From the NCBI GenBank assembly GCA_018669795.1, contig JABHSQ010000008.1:62001-126000 (forward strand): DNA of 64,000 bases, in the 5' to 3' direction. The notes beneath the pieces are model-generated. The model was given only the letters and a program-made list of their open reading frames with translations, searched no databases and was not told the origin of the DNA. How positions within the stretch are numbered: position 1 is the stretch's first letter; each line of letters begins with the position of its first letter. A program made the translations under genes and the position numbers. Source of the DNA: Flavobacteriaceae bacterium. Lineage in GTDB: Bacteria; Bacteroidota; Bacteroidia; Flavobacteriales; Flavobacteriaceae. Shown in pieces: positions 29,228 to 38,125 of this stretch.

Positions 29228-29887
29228 TTATTCTTTAATAATAGTAACCATTGCTTTTCTTCCAGTGGTAAGGTTCCATTGGTTTGCGGAAATAACATCG
29301 CCTTCATCGTTAAATATTCTTAATTCGGCTGTATTTGGGCCCGACGAACCTTGATTTAATGCTTGAAATTCTACTTTATTAAAACCTGGTTGTAGTAGAA
29401 AAGTAAAACCATTAAATCCCGCAGATAAATAAACACTAGACTTTACTATATCACCGTTAACATAGATTCTTACTCGATCTCCATCTACATATTCATGATC
29501 ACGATACATTATTGTTACATTTAATGAGCCCGTTCGAAGTTCTCCTAAATATTGATCCCTTCCAAATTCTTCAGCTATTTTTTTGTCTTTTGTGAAGTAT
29601 TTCGGAGCCTCATTCGTTTTTAAATCCAAAAAATTATCTTTATGAGTTATATCGAGCAATTCTGATTCCTCAAGACCCAACCCAGAATAATCATTCATTC
29701 GTAAAGGGTTTTTAGATTTAATAATACTTGGTAATTTAATTGCAGGAAGTTCCATACCATCCGGTGTTTTAAAGTCATCTTCTACAACTTCAAATTGAAC
29801 CGAGTTATTGGAGTTTTCAAATTGTGCAAATAATATTGCTTCACAATTTATTAATAAAAAAAGAATAAATAATAATTTAAATTTCAT
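29228..29887 (-). CDS. Secreted protein of unknown function
   Basis: 219 residues with a signal peptide (about 1-22, cut near LFA/QF). The N-terminal half is acidic with Pro-rich segments (TPDGMELPAIKLPS). The C-terminal half looks like a beta-sandwich: GELRTGSLNVTIMYRDHEYVDG (as LRTGSLNVTIMYRD), DRVRIYVNGDIV, LQPGFNKVEFQALNQG and ELRIFNDEGD. No T9SS or lipoprotein signal is seen. I recognise it only as a conserved flavobacterial secreted type. It is monocistronic. Confidence 0.7.
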   Translation of the reverse strand: MKFKLLFILFLLINCEAILFAQFENSNNSVQFEVVEDDFKTPDGMELPAIKLPSIIKSKNPLRMNDYSGLGLEESELLDITHKDNFLDLKTNEAPKYFTKDKKIAEEFGRDQYLGELRTGSLNVTIMYRDHEYVDGDRVRIYVNGDIVKSSVYLSAGFNGFTFLLQPGFNKVEFQALNQGSSGPNTAELRIFNDEGDVISANQWNLTTGRKAMVTIIKE

Positions 29888-30229
29888 TCAACAATATTGT
29901 ACGTTTTCCTAAGACAATTATCAGGCCAAAATTAAGGATTTTTAAAATTATTAAAACTTAAATAAATTATAATTTTATTCTAAAACTATTAATTAATTTA
30001 ACTTTTCAAAATAACTTATATTAAAATACATTGATCAAGGAACGACAAGCCTCATGAATATTTCAATTTCAGAAACTAAAAAACACACGATGGATACTTA
30101 ATTCATGTTCAAAATAACAACATTCACTTAGAACTATTATCTTCTAAAGGTTTCATAAAAATAGTATTGAAAACAAGAATAAACATATATATTACCAAAG
30201 CCTTGTTATCTTTGAAAAAAATACACGAC
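29888..30229. other. Intergenic region with no supported gene
   Basis: 342 bases between the secreted-protein gene and the DUF3817 gene. The region is very A+T-rich and carries short broken frames only. The one element I can point to is TATCTTTG at 30207-30214, a -7 box that would serve the downstream pair. Confidence 0.5.
30207..30214 (+). promoter_or_regulatory. Possible -7 box TATCTTTG for the DUF3817-mscS pair
   Basis: TATCTTTG fits TAnnTTTG and ends 15 bases before the ATG at 30230. It lies downstream of the alternative TTG at 30167, which favours the ATG as the true start. No -33 TTG at proper distance. Confidence 0.4.
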
Positions 30230-30511
30230 ATGAATTTATCAATAAAATCATTTAAAATAATTAGTGTTTTAGAGGCATTGTCCTTTTTAATTTTATTGGG
30301 GATTGCAATGCCATTAAAGCATATAGCTGGTATACCAGAGCCCGTAAGCGTATTTGGGATGGCTCATGGAATTTTATTTATTTTATATATTCTTGGAGCA
30401 TTGGTAATGAAAAGAAAAATAAATTGGCCATTACAAACATTATTAATTGTAATTTTATGCTCGGTCTTACCTTTTGGACCTTTTTATATAGAACGTAAAT
30501 ATTTATCATGA
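30230..30511 (+). CDS. DUF3817 small membrane protein
   Basis: 93 residues from the ATG at 30230; an in-frame TTG at 30167 gives 21 extra unlikely residues. There are three hydrophobic spans. The family pattern FKIISVLEALSFLILLGIAMPLK (as SVLEALSFLILL), GMAHGILFILYI and VLPFGPFYIERK is clear. The role is unknown. It overlaps the following MscS gene by ATGA (30508-30511), so they are coupled. Confidence 0.8.
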   Translation: MNLSIKSFKIISVLEALSFLILLGIAMPLKHIAGIPEPVSVFGMAHGILFILYILGALVMKRKINWPLQTLLIVILCSVLPFGPFYIERKYLS

Positions 30512-31770
30512 TTAAAAAATTTATACAAAAATATGGCGAATGGTTTCAAACCCTTCTTACAGAAAATGGAATAAACCATAATATGGCTGCGATCTTTAAT
30601 ATGATTATTATAGTATTATTGTTTTTTGGAACTATGTATTTTATTGATCAATTAATAAAAAAAATTATAATTAGTTTCTTTAAAACTTTCAGAAAAAAAA
30701 GAAAAAAAACATTAGATCAATTTTTAATATCAAGTGACCTGCCCAAATACTTGGCTCACTCACTACCTCTATATATAATATGGAGTTTTATTCCCGAAAT
30801 ATTTATTGAATTCCCTGTCTTATCTAAATTTATGTTAAAATTTATTGACATATATATAATATTTCTGAGTATAAGTATTGTTAATAGTATTTTGCGTTCT
30901 CTTAAAAAATACTTATTTAAAAAACCAAAATTCAAAGACAAACCATTAGAAAGTTACTTACAGGTACTGATGATGTTTTCTTGGGGTGTAGGTACATTTT
31001 TAATCATAAATAGTATTACTGGTTATTCCACAATAAGTGTTACTACTTTAAGTGCTGCTTCTGCAATTTTACTTCTTATTTTTAAAGATACCATACTTGG
31101 CTTTGTTGCAAGTATACAAGTTACTATTAATGATATGGTACGAATTGGAGATTGGATTACATTTAGTCAATATGGTGCAGATGGTAATGTTATTGAAATA
31201 ACATTAGCTACAGTAAGAGTTCAAAATTGGGATAATACATACACAACGATACCTACCTATAGTTTGATTTCAGATTCTTTCAAAAATTGGAGAGGAATGG
31301 AAGAATCTGGTGGTAGAAGAATTAAAAGAGCAATTCATATAAAACAAACTTCCGTAAAGTTTTTAACGAAAGAATTAATTGAAGATTTAAAAAAAATTAA
31401 TTTGGTAAGTAATTATCTAGATGATCGTGAAAAAACAAATGATAAATTTAATAAATCCAAGGACATTGATAAATCTTTATTAATTAATGGAGAAAACCAA
31501 ACAAACTTAGGGGTTTACAGAAAGTATGTAGAAGCTTATCTCGGAAAAATTCCTGCGATTAGTGCAAATATGTTACAGATGGTAAGGCATTTAAAACCTA
31601 CTGAAAAAGGAATACCAATAGAAATATATTGCTTTAGTAAAGACCAAGAATGGTTAAGTTATGAGCATATACAAGCAGATATTTTTGATCATATTATAGC
31701 ATCTGCTGCGTATTTTGATTTGGAAATATTTGAATTCCCTACAGGAAATGATGTAAATTTTAATAAATAA
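30508..31770 (+). CDS. Large mechanosensitive channel, MscS family (YbdG/MscM-like)
   Basis: 420 residues with about five membrane spans. The pore-domain region is TTLSAASAILLLIFKDTILGFVASIQ (as LSAASAILLLIFKDT), followed by NDMVRIGDWITF and IPTYSLISDSFKNWRGMEESGGRRIKR (as NWRGMEESGGRRIKR). The latter is characteristic of the YbdG subgroup. It is distinct from the smaller MscS at 16604. The start overlaps the DUF3817 stop. Expected role: osmotic pressure relief. Confidence 0.9.
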   Translation: MIKKFIQKYGEWFQTLLTENGINHNMAAIFNMIIIVLLFFGTMYFIDQLIKKIIISFFKTFRKKRKKTLDQFLISSDLPKYLAHSLPLYIIWSFIPEIFIEFPVLSKFMLKFIDIYIIFLSISIVNSILRSLKKYLFKKPKFKDKPLESYLQVLMMFSWGVGTFLIINSITGYSTISVTTLSAASAILLLIFKDTILGFVASIQVTINDMVRIGDWITFSQYGADGNVIEITLATVRVQNWDNTYTTIPTYSLISDSFKNWRGMEESGGRRIKRAIHIKQTSVKFLTKELIEDLKKINLVSNYLDDREKTNDKFNKSKDIDKSLLINGENQTNLGVYRKYVEAYLGKIPAISANMLQMVRHLKPTEKGIPIEIYCFSKDQEWLSYEHIQADIFDHIIASAAYFDLEIFEFPTGNDVNFNK

Positions 31771-31839
31771 TATCTTTTTTATTGTAACAAACACTTGTAT
31801 TTAGCGTCCTAAATAATAACAAAAAATAATAATCAAATT

Positions 31840-32598
31840 ATGAAAACAATTAAAACACTATTCATCGTACTATTAATATTAGTATTAACTCCTTTAAATG
31901 CTCAAACAGCAGATGAAATCATCAATAATTATTTTGAAAATACTGGAGGCATTTCCAATTGGGAAAAATTAGGCGGTATAAAAATGGAAGCTGAAGCAGA
32001 TGCTCAGGGAATGATAATTCCAGTAACTATTTTTCAAACTAAAGATGGAAAACAATTATTTAAAATTAATTTACAAGGTCAAGAAATGACACAGTTTTCA
32101 TTTGATGGAGAGGTATTATGGACCACTAATTTTATGACGATGGCTCCAGAAAAAAGTGATCAAGAGACAACAGATAATATGAAGAAACAGATGAAAGATT
32201 TTCCATCTGCATTATTAAATTATAAAGACAAAGGCTATAGCGTTGAAAAATTAGAAAACGAAACGATTGAAGGTACAGAGACATTTAAACTGATGCTTAC
32301 TCAAGATCCTTTAACTGTAAATGGTACTGAGGTAGCAAATGTTACATATTATTATTTTGAGACAGAAAACTTTGTTCCAATAGTAACGGAGTCAAAAATT
32401 CAACAAGGTCCAATGAAAGGACAAATGAACAAAACAACATTTAGTGATTATGAAGAAGTAGATGGACTTTATTTTCCATTTTCTATGAATATGGGAGGAC
32501 AAGGAATCTCCATTAAAAATATTACTTTAAATCCAGAAATTAGTATGGACATGTTTGCTTTTCCAGAAGCTGCTATAATAACTGAAGAAGGGAAATAA
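31840..32598 (+). CDS. Secreted LolA-like/outer-membrane lipoprotein-sorting family protein
   Basis: 252 residues with a signal peptide (about 1-21, cut near LNA/QT). The mature part begins TADEIINNYFENTGG and continues as a beta-rich fold. Charged beta strands (KTDGKQLF-like, YYYFETENFVPIVTES) resemble the half-barrel of LolA/LppX proteins. It may carry a lipid or lipoprotein in the periplasm, but that is by fold only. A strong terminator follows at 32620-32668. Confidence 0.6.
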   Translation: MKTIKTLFIVLLILVLTPLNAQTADEIINNYFENTGGISNWEKLGGIKMEAEADAQGMIIPVTIFQTKDGKQLFKINLQGQEMTQFSFDGEVLWTTNFMTMAPEKSDQETTDNMKKQMKDFPSALLNYKDKGYSVEKLENETIEGTETFKLMLTQDPLTVNGTEVANVTYYYFETENFVPIVTESKIQQGPMKGQMNKTTFSDYEEVDGLYFPFSMNMGGQGISIKNITLNPEISMDMFAFPEAAIITEEGK

Positions 32599-32619
32599 CA
32601 CTAAATTATTTTAATTTTA

Positions 32620-32668
32620 AGCCCCCCTCCTAGTTTGTTTTCAACAACTGTTTGGGGGATTTTTTTTA
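32620..32668 (+). terminator. Intrinsic terminator after the LolA-like gene
   Basis: A G+C stem (CCCCC at about 32622-32627 with GGGGG at 32654-32658), extended by AGTTTGTT/AACAACT inside, is followed by T8. It closes the LolA-like gene and precedes the BNR-repeat gene. Confidence 0.75.
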
Positions 32669-32682
32669 ATCAAAACAAAGCA

Positions 32683-35600
32683 ATGAAAAAAATAATATAC
32701 TTTTTAGCAATACTTATTTTATTACCATTAATAAATTATGCACAAGACATTTCATTAAAAGGCAAAGAACTCTTTGGCGGAATGCAAGCAAGACATATAG
32801 GGCCAGCTTTAATGAGCGGTCGCATTATAGATGTTGAAAACCATCCAACAAATCCAAGAATCATATATTTGGGTGCTGCTGGTGGTGGTGTATGGAAATC
32901 TAGTGATAGCGGAACAACATTTAGCCCAATTTTTGATGATTATGCACAATCCATCGGTGTTGTAAAACTAGACCCTAAAAATCCAGATGAAATTATTTGG
33001 GTTGGTACTGGAGAAATTTGGACACGTAATTCAGTTTCTGTTGGAGACGGTTTATTTAAATCTTCAGATGGAGGTAGTAATTGGACAAAAATAGGGTTTG
33101 AAAATTCAGAACGTATTTCATCCATTGTAATAAATCCCAATAATACAGATGAAATGTATGTAGGTGTTTTAGGAGCCTTATGGAGTGATAGTGAAGACCG
33201 AGGAGTTTACAAATCTTTAGATGGCGGAAAAACATGGAATAAAATACTATACGTTGGCCCATCAACTGGAGCTGCAGATGTGATTATAGATCCTAATAAC
33301 CCTTCAGTTTTATATACCTCTATGTGGGAGTTTAGACGTTCTGGATGGGGTTTCTCTTCCGGAGGAAAAACAAGTGCATTATATAAATCTATAGATAGTG
33401 GAACAACATGGAATAAAATTCATAATGGGTTTCCTGAAGGGGATCTAGGCAGAATAGCAGTGGCTATTGCTCCTAGCGATAATAATATATTATATGCTGT
33501 TTTAGAAACAGTAGAAAAAGCAACTAACGGTCTTTGGAAATCATCTGATGCAGGAAATAGTTGGGAGCATTTAAATAATGACTTTGGACTAACCGTTAGA
33601 CCATTTTACTTTTCAAGAATTACGATTGACCCTAAAAACCCTGATGTTGTCATAAAGGGCGGTTTAAATGGTTCTATTAGTAGAGATGGAGGTAAAACAT
33701 TCAAGTCTTTAGGAAATATGCACAGTGACATTCATGATGTGGTTTTTGATATAAATAATTCTGATGTATTGTATTCTGGAACTGATGGTGGCATCTATCG
33801 CTCATGGGATGGAGGAACAACTTTCGAAATAGTTGAAAATCTCCCATTGTCTCAATTTTATCATATCAGCGTAGATAATGAAACGCCTTATAATGTGTAT
33901 GGCGGATTGCAAGACAATGGATCTTGGTATGGCCCTTCTTCTTCTCCAGGTGGTGTTAATGCTAGAGATTGGAATAGTGTAGGATATGGTGATGGTTTTA
34001 GAGTTTTAAAACATCCAACAAAAAATATTATCTATTCTGAAATGCAAGGTGCAGCTAATGTATGGCGATATGATGTTGACAAAAACAGAACTCGAACTGT
34101 TCAACCCATGAAAAGAAAAGGAGATCCAGATTTACGATTTAATTGGAATGCTCCTATGGCAATAAGTGCATTTGTACCCGATCGTTTTTATATGGGAAGT
34201 CAGTTTTTGCATAAATCGGAGGATATGGGTGATTCATGGGATATTATATCACCAGATTTAACTACAAATGATTCTACAAAACAAGATCAATCTAGTTCTG
34301 GAGGATTATCTGTTGACAATAGCGGTGCTGAAAATCATACAACTATTTTTACAATAGCCGAATCTCCTTTAGATGAAAACATTTTATGGGTTGGTACTGA
34401 TGACGGAAACGTAAAGGTAACAAAAGATGGAGGTGAAAACTGGAGCAATGTTACAGAGAACTTAGTAGGTATTCCTGCTAATACTTGGGTGTATCATATT
34501 GAAGCAAGTGTACATGGTAAAGGAACCGCTTATGCAGTTTTTGAAGGACATACCAGTGGAGACATGAATCCATATACCTTAAAAACAATAGATTATGGTC
34601 AAACATGGAGCAATATTATATCAGAAGATGTTCATGGTTTTATAAGAAACATACAAGAAGATTATGAGAGTGAAAATTTATTATTTTTAGGCACAGAGTT
34701 TGGTCTTTATGTAACCATAGACGGAGGTGAAAACTGGTCAAAGTTTGAGAATAATATGCCAGCAACAGCAGTGCATTTTATGGAACTTCAAAAGCAAACA
34801 AATGATTTAGTAATGGGTACTCATGGTAGAGGTGTTATTATAATTGATGACATTAGTCCATTGAGAGAACTAAGTCAAGAAGTACTTGCTCAAGATGTAT
34901 ATTTTTTCAAAAACAAACCTTTTACAATGCTTGAAGACAGCGGATTTTCAGGAAGTTTTGGAACTGAAACACAGTTTGTAGGACAAAGTAAAAGTAGCGC
35001 AGCTAGAATTGTTTATTATTTAAAAAAAAGACATACGTTCGGTAAAATGAAAATGGAAGTATTTGATATGGAAGGGAATAAAATTACAAATCTTAGCCCT
35101 GAAAAATCAAAAGGAATTAATGTCATTACTTGGGGTTTCAATAAAAATGTCCCTAAAATGGCTCAAGGTAAAACCTTATCATTTGGAGGTTTTACCTCTC
35201 CAAGAGTTACTGCTGGCAACTATAAAATAGTGCTTACCAAAGGAAAGAACACTTACGAACAGATCATAGAAGTTAACTATGATGAAAATTCCATAACAAG
35301 CCTGGCAGAAAGAAAAGAACAAGAAGCTTTAACTGAAACTCTATTTAATATGGTAGAAGATTTAGCCTATATGGTTTATGAAATCAACGGTGCGATGGAT
35401 AAAGCGAAAGAGGTAATTAAAGAGGATCCAAAAGGAAAGAAAAAAGCGCAACAAGCTTATAATGCATTAAGCACTTTATTAAAAGAATTAGTAGTTACTA
35501 CAGGTGATAATTATGTAGCATCTGCAACGCCAGAATTACGCGAAAAAATGGGAGATTTGTATAGTAATATTGCGAGTACTTATGACAAAGTTTCAGGATC

Positions 35601-35763
35601 AAATAGAGATAATTTCGAATTGATTGCTGAAGAATTTGATACCGCAAAATCTAAATACCAAGAAATTCAGAATAAGGAAGTAAAGAAATTTAATACTTAT
35701 ATAGAAAAAAGTGGAAAGGAACAAACTACCCTAAAAAGCAAAAAAGAGTTTTTAGAAAAATAA
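32683..35763 (+). CDS. Large secreted BNR/Asp-box repeat protein (sortilin/VPS10-like propeller)
   Basis: 1026 residues from the ATG at 32683. An upstream TTG lies inside the terminator hairpin and is not a start. The signal peptide (about 1-19) ends NYA/QD. Many Asp-box units follow: SSDSGTTF, SSDGGSNW, SLDGGKTW, SIDSGTTW, SSDAGNSW, TKDGGENW and TIDGGENW, spaced along about 40-700, making beta-propeller(s). The C-terminal third (about 740-1026) is a beta domain, then a coiled helical tail. It may be a surface or periplasmic glycoside- or protein-binding protein; no catalytic site is clear. No T9SS tail is seen. Confidence 0.85.
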   Translation: MKKIIYFLAILILLPLINYAQDISLKGKELFGGMQARHIGPALMSGRIIDVENHPTNPRIIYLGAAGGGVWKSSDSGTTFSPIFDDYAQSIGVVKLDPKNPDEIIWVGTGEIWTRNSVSVGDGLFKSSDGGSNWTKIGFENSERISSIVINPNNTDEMYVGVLGALWSDSEDRGVYKSLDGGKTWNKILYVGPSTGAADVIIDPNNPSVLYTSMWEFRRSGWGFSSGGKTSALYKSIDSGTTWNKIHNGFPEGDLGRIAVAIAPSDNNILYAVLETVEKATNGLWKSSDAGNSWEHLNNDFGLTVRPFYFSRITIDPKNPDVVIKGGLNGSISRDGGKTFKSLGNMHSDIHDVVFDINNSDVLYSGTDGGIYRSWDGGTTFEIVENLPLSQFYHISVDNETPYNVYGGLQDNGSWYGPSSSPGGVNARDWNSVGYGDGFRVLKHPTKNIIYSEMQGAANVWRYDVDKNRTRTVQPMKRKGDPDLRFNWNAPMAISAFVPDRFYMGSQFLHKSEDMGDSWDIISPDLTTNDSTKQDQSSSGGLSVDNSGAENHTTIFTIAESPLDENILWVGTDDGNVKVTKDGGENWSNVTENLVGIPANTWVYHIEASVHGKGTAYAVFEGHTSGDMNPYTLKTIDYGQTWSNIISEDVHGFIRNIQEDYESENLLFLGTEFGLYVTIDGGENWSKFENNMPATAVHFMELQKQTNDLVMGTHGRGVIIIDDISPLRELSQEVLAQDVYFFKNKPFTMLEDSGFSGSFGTETQFVGQSKSSAARIVYYLKKRHTFGKMKMEVFDMEGNKITNLSPEKSKGINVITWGFNKNVPKMAQGKTLSFGGFTSPRVTAGNYKIVLTKGKNTYEQIIEVNYDENSITSLAERKEQEALTETLFNMVEDLAYMVYEINGAMDKAKEVIKEDPKGKKKAQQAYNALSTLLKELVVTTGDNYVASATPELREKMGDLYSNIASTYDKVSGSNRDNFELIAEEFDTAKSKYQEIQNKEVKKFNTYIEKSGKEQTTLKSKKEFLEK

Positions 35764-35966
35764 CTTTTGTAAATAGTTTCTCTAAGAAGGAATGAAATAT
35801 CTTAAGGATCTTTTTTTTTCAATACTTAAAAATTTTTTAACTGTTCTGAATGGTATTATTTATCAACTGATTTTATTTCAATAATTGTTAAAAAACAGGT
35901 GCATAACTATTTTGATTAACTATAAATAAAAGAGTTTAAAATTATAGTTTTAATAAAACTCAAATC

Positions 35967-36374
35967 ATGGATTCACGCGATACTTCGTTATTGAAAATTA
36001 GACCAGAAATTCCAAATGCAAAAGTGACTTTATTAATGTCTGAAGAAGAATGTTTTCAGAACAAAACGATTCGGCCTATTGCAAAACTTCAAAATAATTT
36101 ATTAGTGGAAGTTTTTAAACATTATATTAAAAAACATAAAAATGTTTTTTATAACCTTTCTATTGAAAAACGCATGCATTATATTGAAAATGCAATACAT
36201 AAGAATATGAAATTCAGAAATTCCTTAAAAGGAATTATGATAGGTCAATTTACAATTGAGGAGCATCGAAAATACACAAGTAATTCATCAGCGATAAACA
36301 AAAGAATGATGGGTATTGTAAAAGAACGTTTAAAACAAAATATACAATTATTGGAGTTCCATTGTGCAAGTTAA
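35967..36374 (+). CDS. Conserved flavobacterial protein of unknown function
   Basis: 135 residues, mostly helical and basic, no signal peptide. It has a conserved-looking core: LRPIAKLQNNLLVEVFK (as IRPIAKLQNNLLVEVF), IEKRMHYIENAIHKNMKFRNSLKG and INKRMMGIVKERL. Some databases label such proteins glyoxalase, but I see none of the metal ligands or repeats of that family. The stop abuts the convergent DUF2461 gene with no gap. Confidence 0.65.
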   Translation: MDSRDTSLLKIRPEIPNAKVTLLMSEEECFQNKTIRPIAKLQNNLLVEVFKHYIKKHKNVFYNLSIEKRMHYIENAIHKNMKFRNSLKGIMIGQFTIEEHRKYTSNSSAINKRMMGIVKERLKQNIQLLEFHCAS

Positions 36375-37049
36375 CTACAATAGCGAAACACCATTTAAAT
36401 CTGTAGTTAATACCTCACTCATATAATCAAAGTAAGGACGAAGTAATAAAAAATGATGCATTAATCGATCTTCAAAATCTTTCGACAATACTTGATCGTC
36501 TGTAAAACGATGAGCTACAAAATAATTTTTCAATTTTATTAAATCAATATTTGGATCTTCTTTATTAAAATCGCGGGGAGCAGTTTTTAATTTATTTTCT
36601 TGATTAAATCCCTCAAAAGCTTTTTTAAATTCTTTTTGATTAAGAATTGTTCTAATTTCAGTTGCATCCATTTCAAACTCTCTTCTTATTCTTAACAAGT
36701 CATGAGTTTCTGGAGAGAAAAAACCTCCCGCCATCGAAGATTTTCCTGGCTCAATCCTTAAATAATAGCCTCCTCTTCTATAGGCACCTGCCCTACTAAA
36801 ACTTACACTTCGGTGAATATTATAAGGAGTTTTATTTTTGCTAAATCGGAGATCTCTATTAATTCTAAATACTTTTAATTTTGAAATTTCATCAGTAATA
36901 TTTAAACTAGCTTCAACTGAACTGTAAAATTGTTTTAATATTTTTTCATTGGATTGATATTCCTTTTTATGTTCCGTCATCCAATCTCTATTGTTATTCT
37001 TATTCAACTTATTTAAAAAAGATAGATTTGATTTTTGTAGGGTAGCCAT
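36375..37049 (-). CDS. DUF2461 family protein
   Basis: 224 residues, the normal family length. The signature runs FLNKLNKNNNRDWM (11-24), then FRINRDLRFSKNKTPYN (61-77), GYYLRIEPGKSSMAGG and the C-terminal LRPYFDYM. The function is unknown. The last base of its stop codon is next to the last base of the convergent gene. Confidence 0.85.
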   Translation of the reverse strand: MATLQKSNLSFLNKLNKNNNRDWMTEHKKEYQSNEKILKQFYSSVEASLNITDEISKLKVFRINRDLRFSKNKTPYNIHRSVSFSRAGAYRRGGYYLRIEPGKSSMAGGFFSPETHDLLRIRREFEMDATEIRTILNQKEFKKAFEGFNQENKLKTAPRDFNKEDPNIDLIKLKNYFVAHRFTDDQVLSKDFEDRLMHHFLLLRPYFDYMSEVLTTDLNGVSLL

Positions 37050-37246
37050 TTCTTATTTTTCTTTTAAAGATACTACTAAATATGAATCTCATAAAACCGA
37101 ATAAATTAATAATTTATACATAAAGTTAAAGCAACATTTTTAGGCTAGTTATTCTTGCACTTATTTGGATCAGGTTATATAACTGATAAAGTAAAATTTT
37201 TATGGTCTGAAACAGATTAACTCTTTACGATAACATTTCTGTTTTG
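37050..37246. other. Gene-free stretch with broken frames
   Basis: A+T-rich region before the membrane-protein remnant. Translating 37155-37212 gives LFGSGYITDKVKFLWSETD before a stop, which might be an upstream part of the same ruined gene, but I cannot tie it to a family. Confidence 0.35.
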
Positions 37247-37418
37247 ATGACTATAGCTTTTACTATAGCTGAATTTGGAGTAATTTCAGCTACCACAGCT
37301 ATTTTATGGAGAAAACGATAGCAAAACTTTTATTAGTGATGCTATGAACATATATGGTCCTGTACAAATTAACATACCCGCTATGGTAATTGTAATTGGT
37401 CTTTCCTTACACATCTAA
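37247..37418 (+). pseudogene. Remnant of a small membrane protein gene, one frameshift
   Basis: ATG at 37247 opens MTIAFTIAEFGVISATTAIL, then WRKR and a stop at 37319. A +1 shift there continues SKTFISDAMNIYGPVQIN and a hydrophobic end to TAA at 37416. Two hydrophobic segments flank a polar loop, so together it reads like a membrane protein with one indel. I recognise no family. Confidence 0.4.
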
Positions 37419-37644
37419 AGTAAAAAGTAAATTATGAACGGGTGGTTAAGCTAATGTTTTAATTATTCTGTTTTGTTAAGAATATGTGGAAAACATATCC
37501 TTAAAATGTATTATAAGATAGATAAAATTTAATAAATTTGGTTGATAAGATTAAGAAACATAAACTCTAACAAGTTGCTGTTTAATAATATGAAAAAAAA
37601 TAATCATATTTAGTGTATTTATAGTATGGCCTGTATTTGTACTG

Positions 37645-38118
37645 TTGATTTACTTTTGGATTCAGACCAAATCCATTGTTGGCATAGCAGTAATTAAAAT
37701 TCTAGTATTGAAAAAAAATCATAACATTTACACTTTTTTTACTGAAATAAAACCAAAATATTTAAATCTAGCTCCCAAAGAACAAAAACAGGTTATAGAA
37801 GGAAAAAAATTAAAAAAAGCCTTAACAAATAAAGCAAAGACAAGTTATATAACATATACAAAAACAAAAACAGAACTTGATTCTAATAATTTTAGTGAAG
37901 CATTAGAAAACCAAAATGATGACCTTATAAAACTTGATGGTATTGGTCCTTATATTGAACAACGATTAAATGATATTGGAATTTATAATTACGAACAAGT
38001 AAGCAAACTAAACAATGAAGATATTCATAAAATTACAGAATTAATAGATTTTTTTCCTGGAAGAATCGAACGAGATAATTGGGTGGAAAAGGCACAATTA
38101 TTTAAAATAAATACATAA
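37645..38118 (+). CDS. Membrane-anchored helix-hairpin-helix protein (start probably broken)
   Basis: The open frame encodes 157 residues from a TTG, beginning in the middle of a membrane helix. The C-terminal domain is a helix-hairpin-helix fold: LIKLDGIGPYIEQRLNDIGI and IYNYEQVSKLNNEDI, ending FFPGRIERDNWVEKAQLF. That is like DUF4332 or the HhH domains near NADH dehydrogenase genes. In the same frame the helix extends upstream to 37594. An ATG at 37590 would join it if the A8 tract at 37593-37600 had seven A's (see findings). The sodium symporter gene starts 7 bases later. Confidence 0.65.
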   Translation: MIYFWIQTKSIVGIAVIKILVLKKNHNIYTFFTEIKPKYLNLAPKEQKQVIEGKKLKKALTNKAKTSYITYTKTKTELDSNNFSEALENQNDDLIKLDGIGPYIEQRLNDIGIYNYEQVSKLNNEDIHKITELIDFFPGRIERDNWVEKAQLFKINT

Positions 38119-38125
38119 ATTTTTC

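Noticed and set aside
32635-32682. An in-frame TTG start that would lengthen the BNR-repeat protein by 16 residues.
   Set aside because: It lies inside the terminator hairpin of the preceding gene, and the ATG at 32683 begins a proper signal peptide.
35967-36374. A glyoxalase annotation for the conserved 135-residue protein.
   Set aside because: The metal ligands and the beta-alpha repeats of the glyoxalase fold are not visible.
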